DNA of 64,000 nucleotides, from positions 62,001 through 126,000 of the forward strand of contig NZ_JAGKJI010000012.1 of the NCBI RefSeq assembly GCF_020329485.1, given 5' to 3'. The translations under genes and the position numbers were made by a program. Numbering within the stretch: position 1 is the stretch's first letter; the number at the start of each line of letters is the position of its first letter. Source of the stretch: Bradyrhizobium cenepequi. Its GTDB lineage: Bacteria; Pseudomonadota; Alphaproteobacteria; Rhizobiales; Xanthobacteraceae. Below, one piece after another: positions 33,222-42,434 of the stretch. Below the pieces are notes generated by a model that was given only the letters and a program-made list of their open reading frames with translations, was not told the origin of the DNA and searched no databases.

Positions 33222-35333
33222 ATGATGTTCGGTAGCCGCGCAGGCTCGAGAAGGTCCGGTCCGACGGAGCCCACCGCGGCGTCGTGGGAAGCTCCCCGCC
33301 TGCCGCCCGGCGCCAGCTCTGCCGAACGCATTAAGGGATTGCTAACCATCTCAGGCATGCTTTCCTTTTTGCGGGAAAACGGCCGGCGCATCTTGATGCT
33401 CGCGGTGAGCATCTTCGCCATTGGTGTCATCGCTCTGCTGCTGATTCCGGTTCGGTATGCAGCAACCGCGCTGGTCGTGGTCGATCCACGAGAGCAGCGT
33501 GTGACCACGGATCAGGACGTGTTGCCGGGTATCGGCCAGGATGCCGCCGCGCTTCAGAGCCTGGTTGAAATCGCCAAGTCCGACGGCTTTCTCCGGCCGC
33601 TTATCGAGCAGCTCAAGGTTCGGGACGACGAAGACATCGCCGGCGGCCAAACCGACACCACGCGTTTGCTCGAGAGATTCCGCAACCGGCTCGATATTTC
33701 CCGCCGCGGGCTGACATACGTTATCGGTTTCAAGTTCACTTCGAACCGCCCTGATCGGGCGGCTTACTACGCCAATGCCGTGGCCGAGGCGTTCGTCGTC
33801 AACCAGGGCCGTGCCCGCACCGAGGCGACCGACGAAGCTGCCGACTGGCTCAGCAGCCGGCTCAAGACATTGAACGACCGCTTGAGAGCATCAGAGGATG
33901 CCGTTGCCGCCTTCAAGCTGGAGCACAGGATCGTCAATGCGGGCAAGGAGTCCACGACCCAGCAGTTGCGCGTCACCGATCTGACGCAGCAGGTTTCCGC
34001 GGCGCGTGCTCGTACCGAGGAAGCAAGAGCCCGCTATGAGCAGGCGCAACGCGACCTCAAGGCGAATGTCGATGGGCCGGTCCGACAGGACCTGCTGAGT
34101 GCCCTGCGGGCCCAGCGGTCGGCGCTCAACGACCAGATCGCGCAGAAACGTGCGGTGTTCGGCGACCGTCATCCCGACCTCGTGATATCGTACAGCCAGC
34201 TCAACGATCTCAACAGGCAGATCGAGATCGAGCGAAAGAAGAACATCGAAACCGCGAAGTCTGAATTTGAGGCCCAGCGCGAGCAGCAGAAATCGCTGGA
34301 AGATCAGCTGAAGGCGGCCGAGTCCCAGATATTGGTTGACGGTCAGGCGCTGGTCAGGCTGCAGGAGCTGCAGCGCGACGCCGAGGCCAACAGGAATATC
34401 TACGAGCAGTTCCTGTCGCGCTCCAAGACCACCAATGAGCAGCGCCTGCTGCAGAGCTCGCAGACAAAGATCGCTTCGCCTGCGATCCCGCCGCTTCGTC
34501 CGACCCGGCCGCCGCTCCCGCTGCTGCTGGCCGCGCTCGCGGTCGTCTCGCTATTGATGTCGACCGCGATCGTTGCCGTACCTGATATCAAGAGCATCCT
34601 GGACAAGCCTGCCCCGAAGGTTCGCCGGGCGAATTCACCTTCGCTCCAACCCGAACCGCCGGCCCAGCGGGAATTGCCGCCGAAGCCGCCGGTCTGGGTC
34701 CGCATTCCCGACCTTCCGACACAGGAATCCACCCGAAGCGTCTGGCAAAAGCCGATTGCGGCAACGGCCGAACTCGATCTGAGTGCCTACCTGCGCTCGC
34801 TGATCGAGAAAATCGACGCGTTGCCGGGGCCCGGCGGCAAGGTAGCCCTCGTGATGTCGATCGAGAATGGCGCGGGCGGCAGCACCGTCGCGCGCTCGCT
34901 GAATCGGTCGGCCGTGAACAAGGGGATGCTGAGCGTTCTGATCGAGCTGCAAACGGATCTCGCTGCTGCAAAACCCGCCGCGGCCCAAGAGCGCGGCATC
35001 ACCAAGACGGACCTTCACTCGGTAAATGTGCTCTTGGGCACCAGTACACAAACCGGCGAACTCCCTGCCGACGATATTCGCAAGGAGTTCGATCTGATCG
35101 TCATCGATGCGTCATCCCTGGCTGCGCAGCCGGACGCGAGAACGCTGGCGGCCCATGCCGATCTGATCATCATGGTGGTTCGCGACGGGGCTGCAGCGCC
35201 GGCGGCCATCCAACGGGCGACGTCCGGCCTGTCGAAGTTCGCTGCCGCGCCGACCGGACTTGTCGTCAATCGCGTATCGATCAGCTCGGTCATCGCTGAC
35301 TCCCAGCGCGAGACGGTGGAGTTGGCGAGCTGA
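33222..35333 (+). CDS. Wzz/BY-kinase-type exopolysaccharide transport protein with degenerate kinase domain
   Basis: About 703 residues. A first membrane segment at 57-78 (ILMLAVSIFAIGVIALLLIP) opens a Wzz-type periplasmic domain with long coiled coils (residues 180-400), closed by a second membrane segment near 430-450. The cytoplasmic C-terminal domain resembles the P-loop tyrosine kinase of Wzc/ExoP proteins. However, its Walker A reads ENGAGGSTVARSLN, lacking the Lys, and there is no terminal Tyr cluster. It probably sets chain length and connects polymer synthesis to export but should not phosphorylate. Two adjacent ATGs at 33222 and 33225 are possible starts. ATTAACC lies 65 bases upstream. 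Confidence 0.85.
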   Translation: MMFGSRAGSRRSGPTEPTAASWEAPRLPPGASSAERIKGLLTISGMLSFLRENGRRILMLAVSIFAIGVIALLLIPVRYAATALVVVDPREQRVTTDQDVLPGIGQDAAALQSLVEIAKSDGFLRPLIEQLKVRDDEDIAGGQTDTTRLLERFRNRLDISRRGLTYVIGFKFTSNRPDRAAYYANAVAEAFVVNQGRARTEATDEAADWLSSRLKTLNDRLRASEDAVAAFKLEHRIVNAGKESTTQQLRVTDLTQQVSAARARTEEARARYEQAQRDLKANVDGPVRQDLLSALRAQRSALNDQIAQKRAVFGDRHPDLVISYSQLNDLNRQIEIERKKNIETAKSEFEAQREQQKSLEDQLKAAESQILVDGQALVRLQELQRDAEANRNIYEQFLSRSKTTNEQRLLQSSQTKIASPAIPPLRPTRPPLPLLLAALAVVSLLMSTAIVAVPDIKSILDKPAPKVRRANSPSLQPEPPAQRELPPKPPVWVRIPDLPTQESTRSVWQKPIAATAELDLSAYLRSLIEKIDALPGPGGKVALVMSIENGAGGSTVARSLNRSAVNKGMLSVLIELQTDLAAAKPAAAQERGITKTDLHSVNVLLGTSTQTGELPADDIRKEFDLIVIDASSLAAQPDARTLAAHADLIIMVVRDGAAAPAAIQRATSGLSKFAAAPTGLVVNRVSISSVIADSQRETVELAS

Positions 35334-35340
35334 ACGGCTT

Positions 35341-36687
35341 CTACTCCTTCGTGTCGGCGACACGGACCGCGTAACGGTCTGCTTTCGAGGACAACAAGCG
35401 AGAGAGCACTAGGATCGAAGGATCAACGCCGGTGCGGCGACGGCACAGCACGTTGAGGGCGATAGTGGCGAGCGCCAGCGAAACCGTGGCCGAAATGGCG
35501 GCGCCGAGCACGCCGAGCCAGGGGATGAGCACGAGAAATCCGATCAGCCGCAGGACGACGTTGGCGGCGACAACGGGAACGTAATCGCCCTCGTGGCCGG
35601 TCACCTGCAGAATGGCGGCGGACGGACCGCCGGCTGCCTGAAAGGCCGTTCCGAGCGCAAGCACGATCAGGACCCATTGCTGGGCCGCGAAATGAGGTCC
35701 GAACAGGCCGAGAAGATGGGACGCGCCGATCCAGACGATGACGAGCCCGGCAATAACGCAAAGCGCGGTCACCTCCGCCATGAGCTGCAAGGTGTGGCCG
35801 AACTCCTCGTGGTTCTTGCTGAAGTACAGCGAGGGCAGGCGGCGCGCCCCGAAACTGTAAAGAGCGGCCGAGAGCATGGCGAAGATATTTGCCAGACGCG
35901 ACGCGGCGAAATAGATTCCGGCCGTGGCCGGATCCAGCATCCAGTAAATCAGGATCACGTCGAAATACTGATTGGCGGCTTCGAGAATGGAAGAAGCCCA
36001 GAAGTGAAGCGCGCTCGATCTCCAGCGGGAGTTCTCCGAGCGCGCGGGCACTTTGCGCAGATGCGGCAGGGCGCGCGCAATTGAGGCGACCTGAACGGCG
36101 AGACCAATGGCCATGGCGACCGCCATCACGGCGAGCAACTGTGCGGGATCGAGCCGACCATGGCTGAACAATATCGCGACCAAGAACAGCACGACGGCAA
36201 TCCGCCAGAAAAACTCCCGATTGCCTTCTCCCATCAGAATGCTGATCAGCGATCGTGCGATCTGGCTGCCGAGCATCAGCCCTGCATTCACGGCCGTGAA
36301 GGCGAAGATGGCCAGGATCAGCAGCCACGTATCGCCTCGTACGCTCGCGCCCGCTGCGACTGCAGCAATGACGATCAGCATTCCAACCAAGGAGATCTTC
36401 AGACTCGACAGCAGCACACCTTTGGTGAGATCGGCCTGGTCTCGCACCTGGTACTCATTCAAGAACCGAACCAGCAGCAGCTCCTGGCCGATCAGTCCCA
36501 CGACCGATGCGATCTGGGCGACGGACAGCCACATCGCGAAAGCGCCAAACGCGTCGGGCGACATGGCTCGTGCTGCCAGCGAAAACAGTGCGAACGCAAG
36601 CCCACCGCTGCCAACCTTGAGAAGGATGGTCCCGGCTACACCGCGCGTCACGTCGCGCCGCATCAACTGGAGAATGAAATCGATCAT
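35341..36687 (-). CDS. Wzx-like polysaccharide flippase (MATE/MOP superfamily)
   Basis: A 448-residue integral membrane protein with about twelve to fourteen hydrophobic segments. The first segment (GVAGTILLKVGSGGLAFALF) and the second half with ASRLANIFAMLSAALYSFGARRL are typical of polysaccharide flippases, and Arg/Lys residues between segments fit a substrate channel. It should move lipid-linked repeat units across the inner membrane. The ATG at 36687 is the best start in the frame although its ribosome site is weak. It is convergent with the Wzz-like gene, seven bases apart. Confidence 0.85.
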   Translation of the reverse strand: MIDFILQLMRRDVTRGVAGTILLKVGSGGLAFALFSLAARAMSPDAFGAFAMWLSVAQIASVVGLIGQELLLVRFLNEYQVRDQADLTKGVLLSSLKISLVGMLIVIAAVAAGASVRGDTWLLILAIFAFTAVNAGLMLGSQIARSLISILMGEGNREFFWRIAVVLFLVAILFSHGRLDPAQLLAVMAVAMAIGLAVQVASIARALPHLRKVPARSENSRWRSSALHFWASSILEAANQYFDVILIYWMLDPATAGIYFAASRLANIFAMLSAALYSFGARRLPSLYFSKNHEEFGHTLQLMAEVTALCVIAGLVIVWIGASHLLGLFGPHFAAQQWVLIVLALGTAFQAAGGPSAAILQVTGHEGDYVPVVAANVVLRLIGFLVLIPWLGVLGAAISATVSLALATIALNVLCRRRTGVDPSILVLSRLLSSKADRYAVRVADTKE

Positions 36688-36768
36688 GCGATGTACAGCA
36701 TCTTTCCTTTCAAGATGCTCGTAGCCGACACCCGGCCCAAAGCCTAACACGCGCGCAAGCCGAGAGTG

Positions 36769-36936
36769 TTAATGTTCGGCTGCCAGATGTCCGTCCTTCC
36801 CGTCCGGCAAATGCTCCGGCGCAAACTTGCCACGTCCGGCGAAGCTGCGGCCTTGCGTCATTCTGAAACGCCGCCGTCCCGTCTGTCTCCAGACAGGGCA
36901 TACGATGATGTCCCGGAATAGCCGTGGCGGCGGCAT
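36769..36936 (-). CDS. Possible small basic protein
   Basis: A 55-codon frame beginning MPPPRLFRDIIVCPVW, rich in Arg and aromatic residues (RQTGRRRFRMTQGR), in the 546-base gap between the flippase and FAD-oxidoreductase genes. I have a vague recollection of similar short rhizobial hypothetical proteins. There is no clear ribosome site, so it may not be real. The rest of this gap contains GTTAACC at 37116-37122 and nothing else I can name. Confidence 0.3.
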   Translation of the reverse strand: MPPPRLFRDIIVCPVWRQTGRRRFRMTQGRSFAGRGKFAPEHLPDGKDGHLAAEH

Positions 36937-37233
36937 GAAGACGATGACCGAAGCCAGGTCCGCGCAACCACCACCCGTTTGCACGAAAAGGGCTTCCCGA
37001 CCTGACGGTAAACAACACGCAACCCTACTGTTGAGCAACCGGAGAAGAGATTTCACCATACTCGCCGAGCAAAGCGCGTGCCGAAACGTCGCCTGATCGG
37101 GGCCAGTACGCCGACGTTAACCGCGATGCTTAAAAGCGATCGTGCCGGCTCAGCGAAGTGGATATCAGGCGAGAAAATTGCAGGGTCCGCGGCCATCAAT
37201 CGTCGGAACCGACAACATGATGGTGAACAGGTG

Positions 37234-38436
37234 ATGCAACCGATCGCGGAAGAGGGATGTGAAACCATCACCACAGACGTCGCGATTGTCGGCGGCGGGT
37301 TGGCGGGATCGCTCGCGGCCGCAGTCCTTGCCAGGGCGGGACACCGGGTTGTCCTGATCGACAAGCGCGCGGTCTATCCGGAGGAATTCCGCGTCGAAAA
37401 GATCGCCGGACGACAAGTCGATATCTTGCGCAGGCTGGGCTTCGCCCGCGAGCTCGAGGCTGTTGCATGTGCGTATGACCGCGTGGCCAATATCAGGGAA
37501 GGCAGGCTGGTCGACGTCAGTGCCGGACGGAGCTATGGCCTTCCCTATGCCGACCTCGTTGCCATGGCACGGCGTTTGATGCCGGCGGATTCCGGCTTCA
37601 TTGTCGATCAGGTTACTGCCGTGAGCTGCAGCGACGACGTTCAACAGCTCGTTCTGGCCTCCGGAAAGCGTGTCAGCGCGCGCCTCATTGTGCTGGCGAC
37701 GGGCATGGCCGGCGCTCTTGGACACAGTCTCGGAATCACACGACGCGTTCTCGCCGAGCGCCATTCGGTTTCGTTCGGCTTCACGATTGCGCGTCCGAAC
37801 AATTCGCCGTTCGAGTTCGAGGCGCTAACCTGCTATGGCGAGCGGGCCGCCGACGGCGTCGACTATCTCAGCCTGTTTCCGGTGCGCGCCGGCATGCGGG
37901 CGAACCTGTTCATGTTTCGCGATCCGACCGACCCGATCATGCGCGAGCTAAGGCGGGAGACAAGATCAACGCTGCTTCGCCTGATGCCGGGATTGCAAAA
38001 ATATCTCGGAGATTTCAACGTTGTCGGTCCGGTGCAGAACTGGGTGATGGACCTGTCTGTCGCGGAAGGACATCTGCAGCCGGGCGTCGTGCTGATTGGC
38101 GATGCGTTTCAAACCAACTGTCCTGCGGCCGGCACCGGAGTGAGCCGTCTCCTGGTGGATGTCGAACGTCTTTGCACGGAATATGTGCCGCGCTGGCTCG
38201 AAACCGGCGGCATGGGCAAGGAGAAGATCTCGCAGTTCTATTCTGACGCCGACAAGATCGCAGCCGACCAATACTCACTGCGGATGGCGCGGTTTCGGCA
38301 GGCCCTGATGTCGAGCGGCGACATCAGGTGGAACGTACGGCGCAAGGCGCATTTTCTTCGGCGCAATATCACCCATCGGGTCGACGGTATCAGGCCTGGA
38401 TGGATCGCGCGCGTCCGTGGCGCGCTTCGTGCCTAG
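37234..38436 (+). CDS. FAD-dependent oxidoreductase (UbiH / geranylgeranyl reductase-like)
   Basis: A 400-residue flavoprotein. TTDVAIVGGGLAGSLAAAVL near residue 12 is the FAD-binding dinucleotide fold and VVLIDKRAVYPEEFRVEK follows. The second FAD motif is GVVLIGDAFQTNCPAAGTG near 288-306, with the GD pair contacting the flavin ribose. This is the group of aromatic hydroxylases and prenyl reductases. A role in the glycan cluster could be modification of a lipid carrier or pigment-like moiety, but that is inference. The first 52 residues of the open frame are poor coding sequence, so MQPIAEEG is taken as start. Confidence 0.8.
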   Translation: MQPIAEEGCETITTDVAIVGGGLAGSLAAAVLARAGHRVVLIDKRAVYPEEFRVEKIAGRQVDILRRLGFARELEAVACAYDRVANIREGRLVDVSAGRSYGLPYADLVAMARRLMPADSGFIVDQVTAVSCSDDVQQLVLASGKRVSARLIVLATGMAGALGHSLGITRRVLAERHSVSFGFTIARPNNSPFEFEALTCYGERAADGVDYLSLFPVRAGMRANLFMFRDPTDPIMRELRRETRSTLLRLMPGLQKYLGDFNVVGPVQNWVMDLSVAEGHLQPGVVLIGDAFQTNCPAAGTGVSRLLVDVERLCTEYVPRWLETGGMGKEKISQFYSDADKIAADQYSLRMARFRQALMSSGDIRWNVRRKAHFLRRNITHRVDGIRPGWIARVRGALRA

Positions 38437-38485
38437 TGCATGATGAGAAGAGGCCGAATTGTGTCCGCCTGGGCGCCGCCTCTCT

Positions 38486-38510
38486 TCACCTCTCCCGTAG
38501 GGAGAGGTGA
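38486..38510. terminator. Palindromic hairpin between convergent genes
   Basis: TCACCTCTCCC and GGGAGAGGTGA are perfectly complementary across a three-base GTA loop. It sits between two convergent genes and could end transcription from both sides, but no T-run follows. Very similar CCTCTCCC palindromes are dispersed in rhizobial genomes, so it may be a repetitive element instead. Confidence 0.6.
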
Positions 38511-38586
38511 ACTTGGGACTTGGGCCGATTCAACTAAACAACATCCCGCACTAGTGCAGCGCGCCGGCTGGGAAGCGCGCCTAAAT

Positions 38587-39711
38587 TCAAGTGCGGGCCG
38601 GCAGCAGCTTGAATTCGGAGATTCGCTTCGCAGCCAGCTTGATCCAGGGCGCCTGTCGTAACGCAAACAACGCAATAGAGCCGGCAATACTGCCGGCCTG
38701 GGTCACACTCCACAGCGGCGAAGGCTGGCCGCCAAACATCTTCTTGTATGGTTCGTCGCCAATGGTGAAGTCCAGGACCTGATCGCCGCGCTCGATACAA
38801 TCCCTGGCAACTTGTTCGAACGTCAGCGCGCCAAGGGATTGGCTCTTGTATCCTGCGATGTCGAACGCGCTCATGATCACGAGGAAGCTGCCGCGGTGGC
38901 ACAATCCCAGCACTGCCGCAATCAGGTTTCCGTCCATCTTCATGGTGTGGAGCCGGACAAAGGCACCTAGACCGCGGAGCGCAACGCTGGAATAGAAGTC
39001 GAAATATTCGGGACGTTGCAGCAGGTCGCCATCGCCCTGCGCTCGAAAACGCGGGCCGCGAAATTTCTTCATCATCTCCATCGCGGCCATGACGGATGCA
39101 CTGTCGTCGCAGCATGAAAAGCCGAGCGCGCCCTTCTTCTGGAGCTGGCGCTGCTTCTTTGCGAGCTCCTTCTGATAGGAGCGGCTCAGCGCGCCCGCCC
39201 GCCATTGCTCGAACGGGGCGACAAGGGCGGTCGAGTACGCGTTCGTTTCCGTGAAGGTGCGGCGAGGCGCAGCCAGGAGATTTTCGATCGGCATTCTTCC
39301 ATCAGGAAGCTTGGACATTCGCAAGAGATCGAAGGGCCTGACGAGCTGCCGCAGCGTCTGGCAGGCTTCCTCGTCCTGGAGCAGATCGGAAAATACCTTG
39401 GCCGTGCAGACAGGAGTCAGATAATCGGACACGCGGAGATCGGCGAATTCAACCGTCTGCAACGGTCCGCGCCGCACCCGCAGCAAAGGCAACACCGCTG
39501 CCAGCGTTCCGCTTGCGCGGTTGCGGATCACGATGACCAGGGGTGTTGCCGCCGCGGCGGGTGCGAGCTTGTGATAGAGCGTGTCAAGCCACACCGGATG
39601 CTGGAAGGCTGTGGCGTCCGAGCCATCAAACAGGTCGGCGTATTCTTGAGACAAAAAGTCAAATGCGTCGTCGATGCAGACATCGAACGCGTCGCTGCTA
39701 TTCTTGTTCAT
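38587..39711 (-). CDS. GNAT/CelD-BcsL-like acyltransferase
   Basis: A 374-residue protein of the FemAB/BioF2-like double-GNAT type. FQHPVWLDTLYHKL near 35, YQKELAKKQRQLQKKG near 175 and RLHTMKMDGNLIAAVLGLCH near 255 mark the acetyltransferase_6 group, followed by LDFTIGDEPYKKMFG near 315. Members are found in exopolysaccharide and cellulose loci, where they may add acetyl or aminoacyl groups to sugars. No signal peptide or membrane segment. It is convergent with the FAD-oxidoreductase gene across the palindrome at 38486. Confidence 0.83.
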   Translation of the reverse strand: MNKNSSDAFDVCIDDAFDFLSQEYADLFDGSDATAFQHPVWLDTLYHKLAPAAAATPLVIVIRNRASGTLAAVLPLLRVRRGPLQTVEFADLRVSDYLTPVCTAKVFSDLLQDEEACQTLRQLVRPFDLLRMSKLPDGRMPIENLLAAPRRTFTETNAYSTALVAPFEQWRAGALSRSYQKELAKKQRQLQKKGALGFSCCDDSASVMAAMEMMKKFRGPRFRAQGDGDLLQRPEYFDFYSSVALRGLGAFVRLHTMKMDGNLIAAVLGLCHRGSFLVIMSAFDIAGYKSQSLGALTFEQVARDCIERGDQVLDFTIGDEPYKKMFGGQPSPLWSVTQAGSIAGSIALFALRQAPWIKLAAKRISEFKLLPART

Positions 39712-40061
39712 AGTGCGATCAGACGGCCCGGACTTGTTCAGGGGCGCCGGTTGAGCCGGAGCTGCGACCTTTTAGCAGAGGGAAGTTGGCGGAGACACAG
39801 GCAAAGCGCGATTTGTATTAACGCATCGTGGTTGCCGCCGGCGCCGGGCTTCTTGCCAAACGCTTGATAACGGGCCGATCCTGCGGCCACCGCGCGGGCG
39901 CGTCACCCTTCGCTATGGTTAGCGAGCAGCTCACAACTTTCACGTTCGATTAACCAGCTCATGCAGCGTCGAACGGCAGCAGGCCGTCCGCGCCGCCGCT
40001 GGACCGCATATTGCACTTGCAGTGGACGATAATCGGAATCTCCAACTGAAGCCCTTGAGTC
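39712..40061. promoter_or_regulatory. Divergent intergenic region with an ATTAACC element
   Basis: This 350-base gap separates the GNAT gene from the WecG-like gene. ATTAACC lies at 39949-39955, about a hundred bases before the plus-strand start. The motif occurs in most intergenic regions of this polysaccharide cluster and resembles a CtrA half-site. No other element was found. Confidence 0.35.
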
Positions 40062-41057
40062 ATGATGAAAGAACGAATTTTCGACCCGATTTCGACGTCA
40101 CGGGACGCGGGCGCGCGCAATGGGCGTGTCGGTTTCGGTCGGACTGTCTCGGCTGTCCGGATTTGTGACATTCCGCGGGGAGCGCCGACACGGTCGTCGA
40201 CGGGCTCGGCCTCGGTCCATCAACCGTCAGAGAAAGACAACGGGAGAGAACGCCGCTCGAACCCGATCGGAAGAGAGGCTACAGCGGGCGTGCCGCGTGT
40301 CACGGTCGGAGGGCTGCGGCTCGCTGTGCTCGATCTCGAGCAGACCGCCGATTTCATGATCGGACAGGTCTGGCCGAAACGCCGCGCGCGCCGTCCGCTT
40401 TACCTGACCTCGGCCAATGGCGAGGTGGTGGCGCGCTGCTCGACCGAGCCGATGACCGACCGCCTGTTCCGTGCTGCGGACCTCATCAATGCCGATGGAC
40501 AGCCGCTGGTTACGGTATCGCGGTTCAAGTCGGCGCGGCCGCTGCCGGAGCGGGTCGCGACCACCGACCTGTTCCACGTCGTCGCCCGCAAGGCGGAGGC
40601 GGCCGGGCTTTCGTTCTACATGTTCGGCGCTGACGAGGCGGAGAATGCGGCCGCCGTCGCCAACGTCCGCAGGATGTATCCGAAGCTGAAGATCGTCGGC
40701 CACTCGCATGGCTATCTGCGCGGCGAGGCGTTGCGCGCCAGGGTCGACGAGATCAATGCGCTGGCGCCCGACTATCTCTGGGTCGCGCTCGGCGTGCCCT
40801 ATGAGCAGGCCTTTGTCGAGGAGTTCACGCCGCGGCTCTCCAATGTCGGTGTCATCAAGACGTCAGGCGGGCTGTTCAATTTCCTCTCCGGCAGCCGCCC
40901 CCGCGCGCCGCAATGGATGCAGAATGTCGGGCTGGAATGGGCCTGGCGGGTCTGGCTCGAGCCGCGCCGGCTGTTCTGGCGCTACCTCACCACCAACCCA
41001 CGCGCGCTCTATCTGCTGTTTAACGGCAACCAATCCACGGCAGCCAGGCGCGACTGA
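40062..41057 (+). CDS. WecG/TagA/CpsF family glycosyltransferase (GT26)
   Basis: The 331-residue product has a poorly ordered N-terminal tail of about 85 residues, then the GT26 fold. LTSANGEVVARCSTEP and FRAADLINADGQPLV hold the conserved Thr and Asp, YMFGADEAENAAAV and YLWVALGVPYEQAFVEEF follow, and the end has KTSGGLFNFLSG and LEWAWRVWLEPRRLFWRYL. The C-terminal amphipathic part anchors such enzymes to the membrane. Members add the second sugar (ManNAcA-type) to a lipid-linked glycan. The start could lie later, near residue 84, because the first part is unusual. Confidence 0.88.
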   Translation: MMKERIFDPISTSRDAGARNGRVGFGRTVSAVRICDIPRGAPTRSSTGSASVHQPSEKDNGRERRSNPIGREATAGVPRVTVGGLRLAVLDLEQTADFMIGQVWPKRRARRPLYLTSANGEVVARCSTEPMTDRLFRAADLINADGQPLVTVSRFKSARPLPERVATTDLFHVVARKAEAAGLSFYMFGADEAENAAAVANVRRMYPKLKIVGHSHGYLRGEALRARVDEINALAPDYLWVALGVPYEQAFVEEFTPRLSNVGVIKTSGGLFNFLSGSRPRAPQWMQNVGLEWAWRVWLEPRRLFWRYLTTNPRALYLLFNGNQSTAARRD

Positions 41058-41123
41058 CGCGGCGTGGCCGTCCCGAGCGGCTGCGATAGCAAATAATTAA
41101 CCGTGCTTCACGAAGCTCATTTC

Positions 41124-42434
41124 ATGACGGAAGCACAAATTCAGATGGATGCGGACGCGCTTGACGGCGCAATCCGGCAAACGCGCGGTATCGACATCGA
41201 GCGGGCCGCAAAGGCCATCATGAATTGGTCCATCACCATCAATGTGGTCGCATCGATGGGGACCTTCAACACTGCACTAGTGGCGATGGAACAGACCTAT
41301 CTGCAGCAATTCGCTGCTCTGTCGATGTGGTTCGTGCTGATCTATGCAAGCGCGTTTGTGCGTCCCAATCTGCGGCTGCAATTCAACCCCGACTTGATCG
41401 CGATCGTTTCATTTTACGTCCTCGCCGCCATTTCCGTGCTTTGGACCAATCTGAGCCTCGCAGCGATCATGAAGAGCGCGGCGCTTGCGATAACCACCTT
41501 CGGCGCACTCTGTCTCATCACGCGACTTGATATCGACGACATCGTCAAATCGATCACTCGGGGCCTCTTTATACTGGTTGCGGCATCCGCATTTTGCGCG
41601 ATCTTCGTGCCGGATATCGGCGTAGACCATAGCTGGATGCACAATGGTCAATGGCAAGGCATTTTCGAATCCAAGCAGACCCTGGGTTTCGTGGGCGCCT
41701 ATCTCATGTTCTTTGCCTATTATCGAAAGACAGCAGGGCAGAGCTGGCTTCCCTTCCTGGTTACATTCCTGCTCGCCTCGACCTGCGTCCTCGCTTCGGG
41801 ATCGCGCGGCGCCGGTGCCGTGGCGTTGGTGGCTTGCGGCTTGCTTTTCACCTCCCTGGGGTCGGTGAGATGCATGAAGATCTACGCTGTGTTGCCCTTT
41901 GTCATGTGCATCATGGCGAGCGTCCTGATCCTGTATTTTTACGTGACCGGGTACGACTCCATTCATCTCTTTGACACGACAATCGACTTCACGGAGCGAA
42001 CTTTCATTTGGCAATACGCGATAAGCCACCTCGACGATGCGCCCCTGCTCGGTTTCGGCATAAACGGATTTTGGACGACGCAATCGATTTACGACTACTT
42101 CGAGCAGAACCACGGCTGGGTGCTCGACAACTATCACAGCGGCTACATCGCCATTCTCATGGAAACGGGATTTTTGGGTTTCGTGCTGTTTTCGGCAAGC
42201 GTTTTGCTGTTCTCGAACAAGGTGCTTTATCTGATTTCATCCCGATCGATCGATCGGTTTCACTGCGCCCTCATCATCGGATTCTCCGTCCTCAGCTTTC
42301 AGACGAATTTCACGGAGACGATATTTCTTCGTTCCACGATGTTCACGTCGGTGCTCTTGCTGGTCTTCTTCCTCGCGACGTGTCGGCCGGTGTCGCCGGA
42401 AGATCCGCAGCTATCGCGAGTTGGCGCAGAATGA
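41124..42434 (+). CDS. O-antigen polymerase/ligase-like membrane protein (ExoQ type)
   Basis: A 436-residue protein with about eleven membrane segments. The family's periplasmic loop is in the second half, with IDFTERTFIWQYAISHLDDA, LLGFGINGFWTT and NYHSGYIAILMETGFLG, and the cytoplasmic-side SGSRGAGAVALVACG near residue 230. These are Wzy_C (O-antigen ligase/polymerase) signatures, as in ExoQ. It should polymerise lipid-linked repeat units at the periplasmic face. The start at ATG 41124 is preferred over a GTG 21 bases upstream. Its stop overlaps the GH5 start as ATGA. Confidence 0.88.
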   Translation: MTEAQIQMDADALDGAIRQTRGIDIERAAKAIMNWSITINVVASMGTFNTALVAMEQTYLQQFAALSMWFVLIYASAFVRPNLRLQFNPDLIAIVSFYVLAAISVLWTNLSLAAIMKSAALAITTFGALCLITRLDIDDIVKSITRGLFILVAASAFCAIFVPDIGVDHSWMHNGQWQGIFESKQTLGFVGAYLMFFAYYRKTAGQSWLPFLVTFLLASTCVLASGSRGAGAVALVACGLLFTSLGSVRCMKIYAVLPFVMCIMASVLILYFYVTGYDSIHLFDTTIDFTERTFIWQYAISHLDDAPLLGFGINGFWTTQSIYDYFEQNHGWVLDNYHSGYIAILMETGFLGFVLFSASVLLFSNKVLYLISSRSIDRFHCALIIGFSVLSFQTNFTETIFLRSTMFTSVLLLVFFLATCRPVSPEDPQLSRVGAE

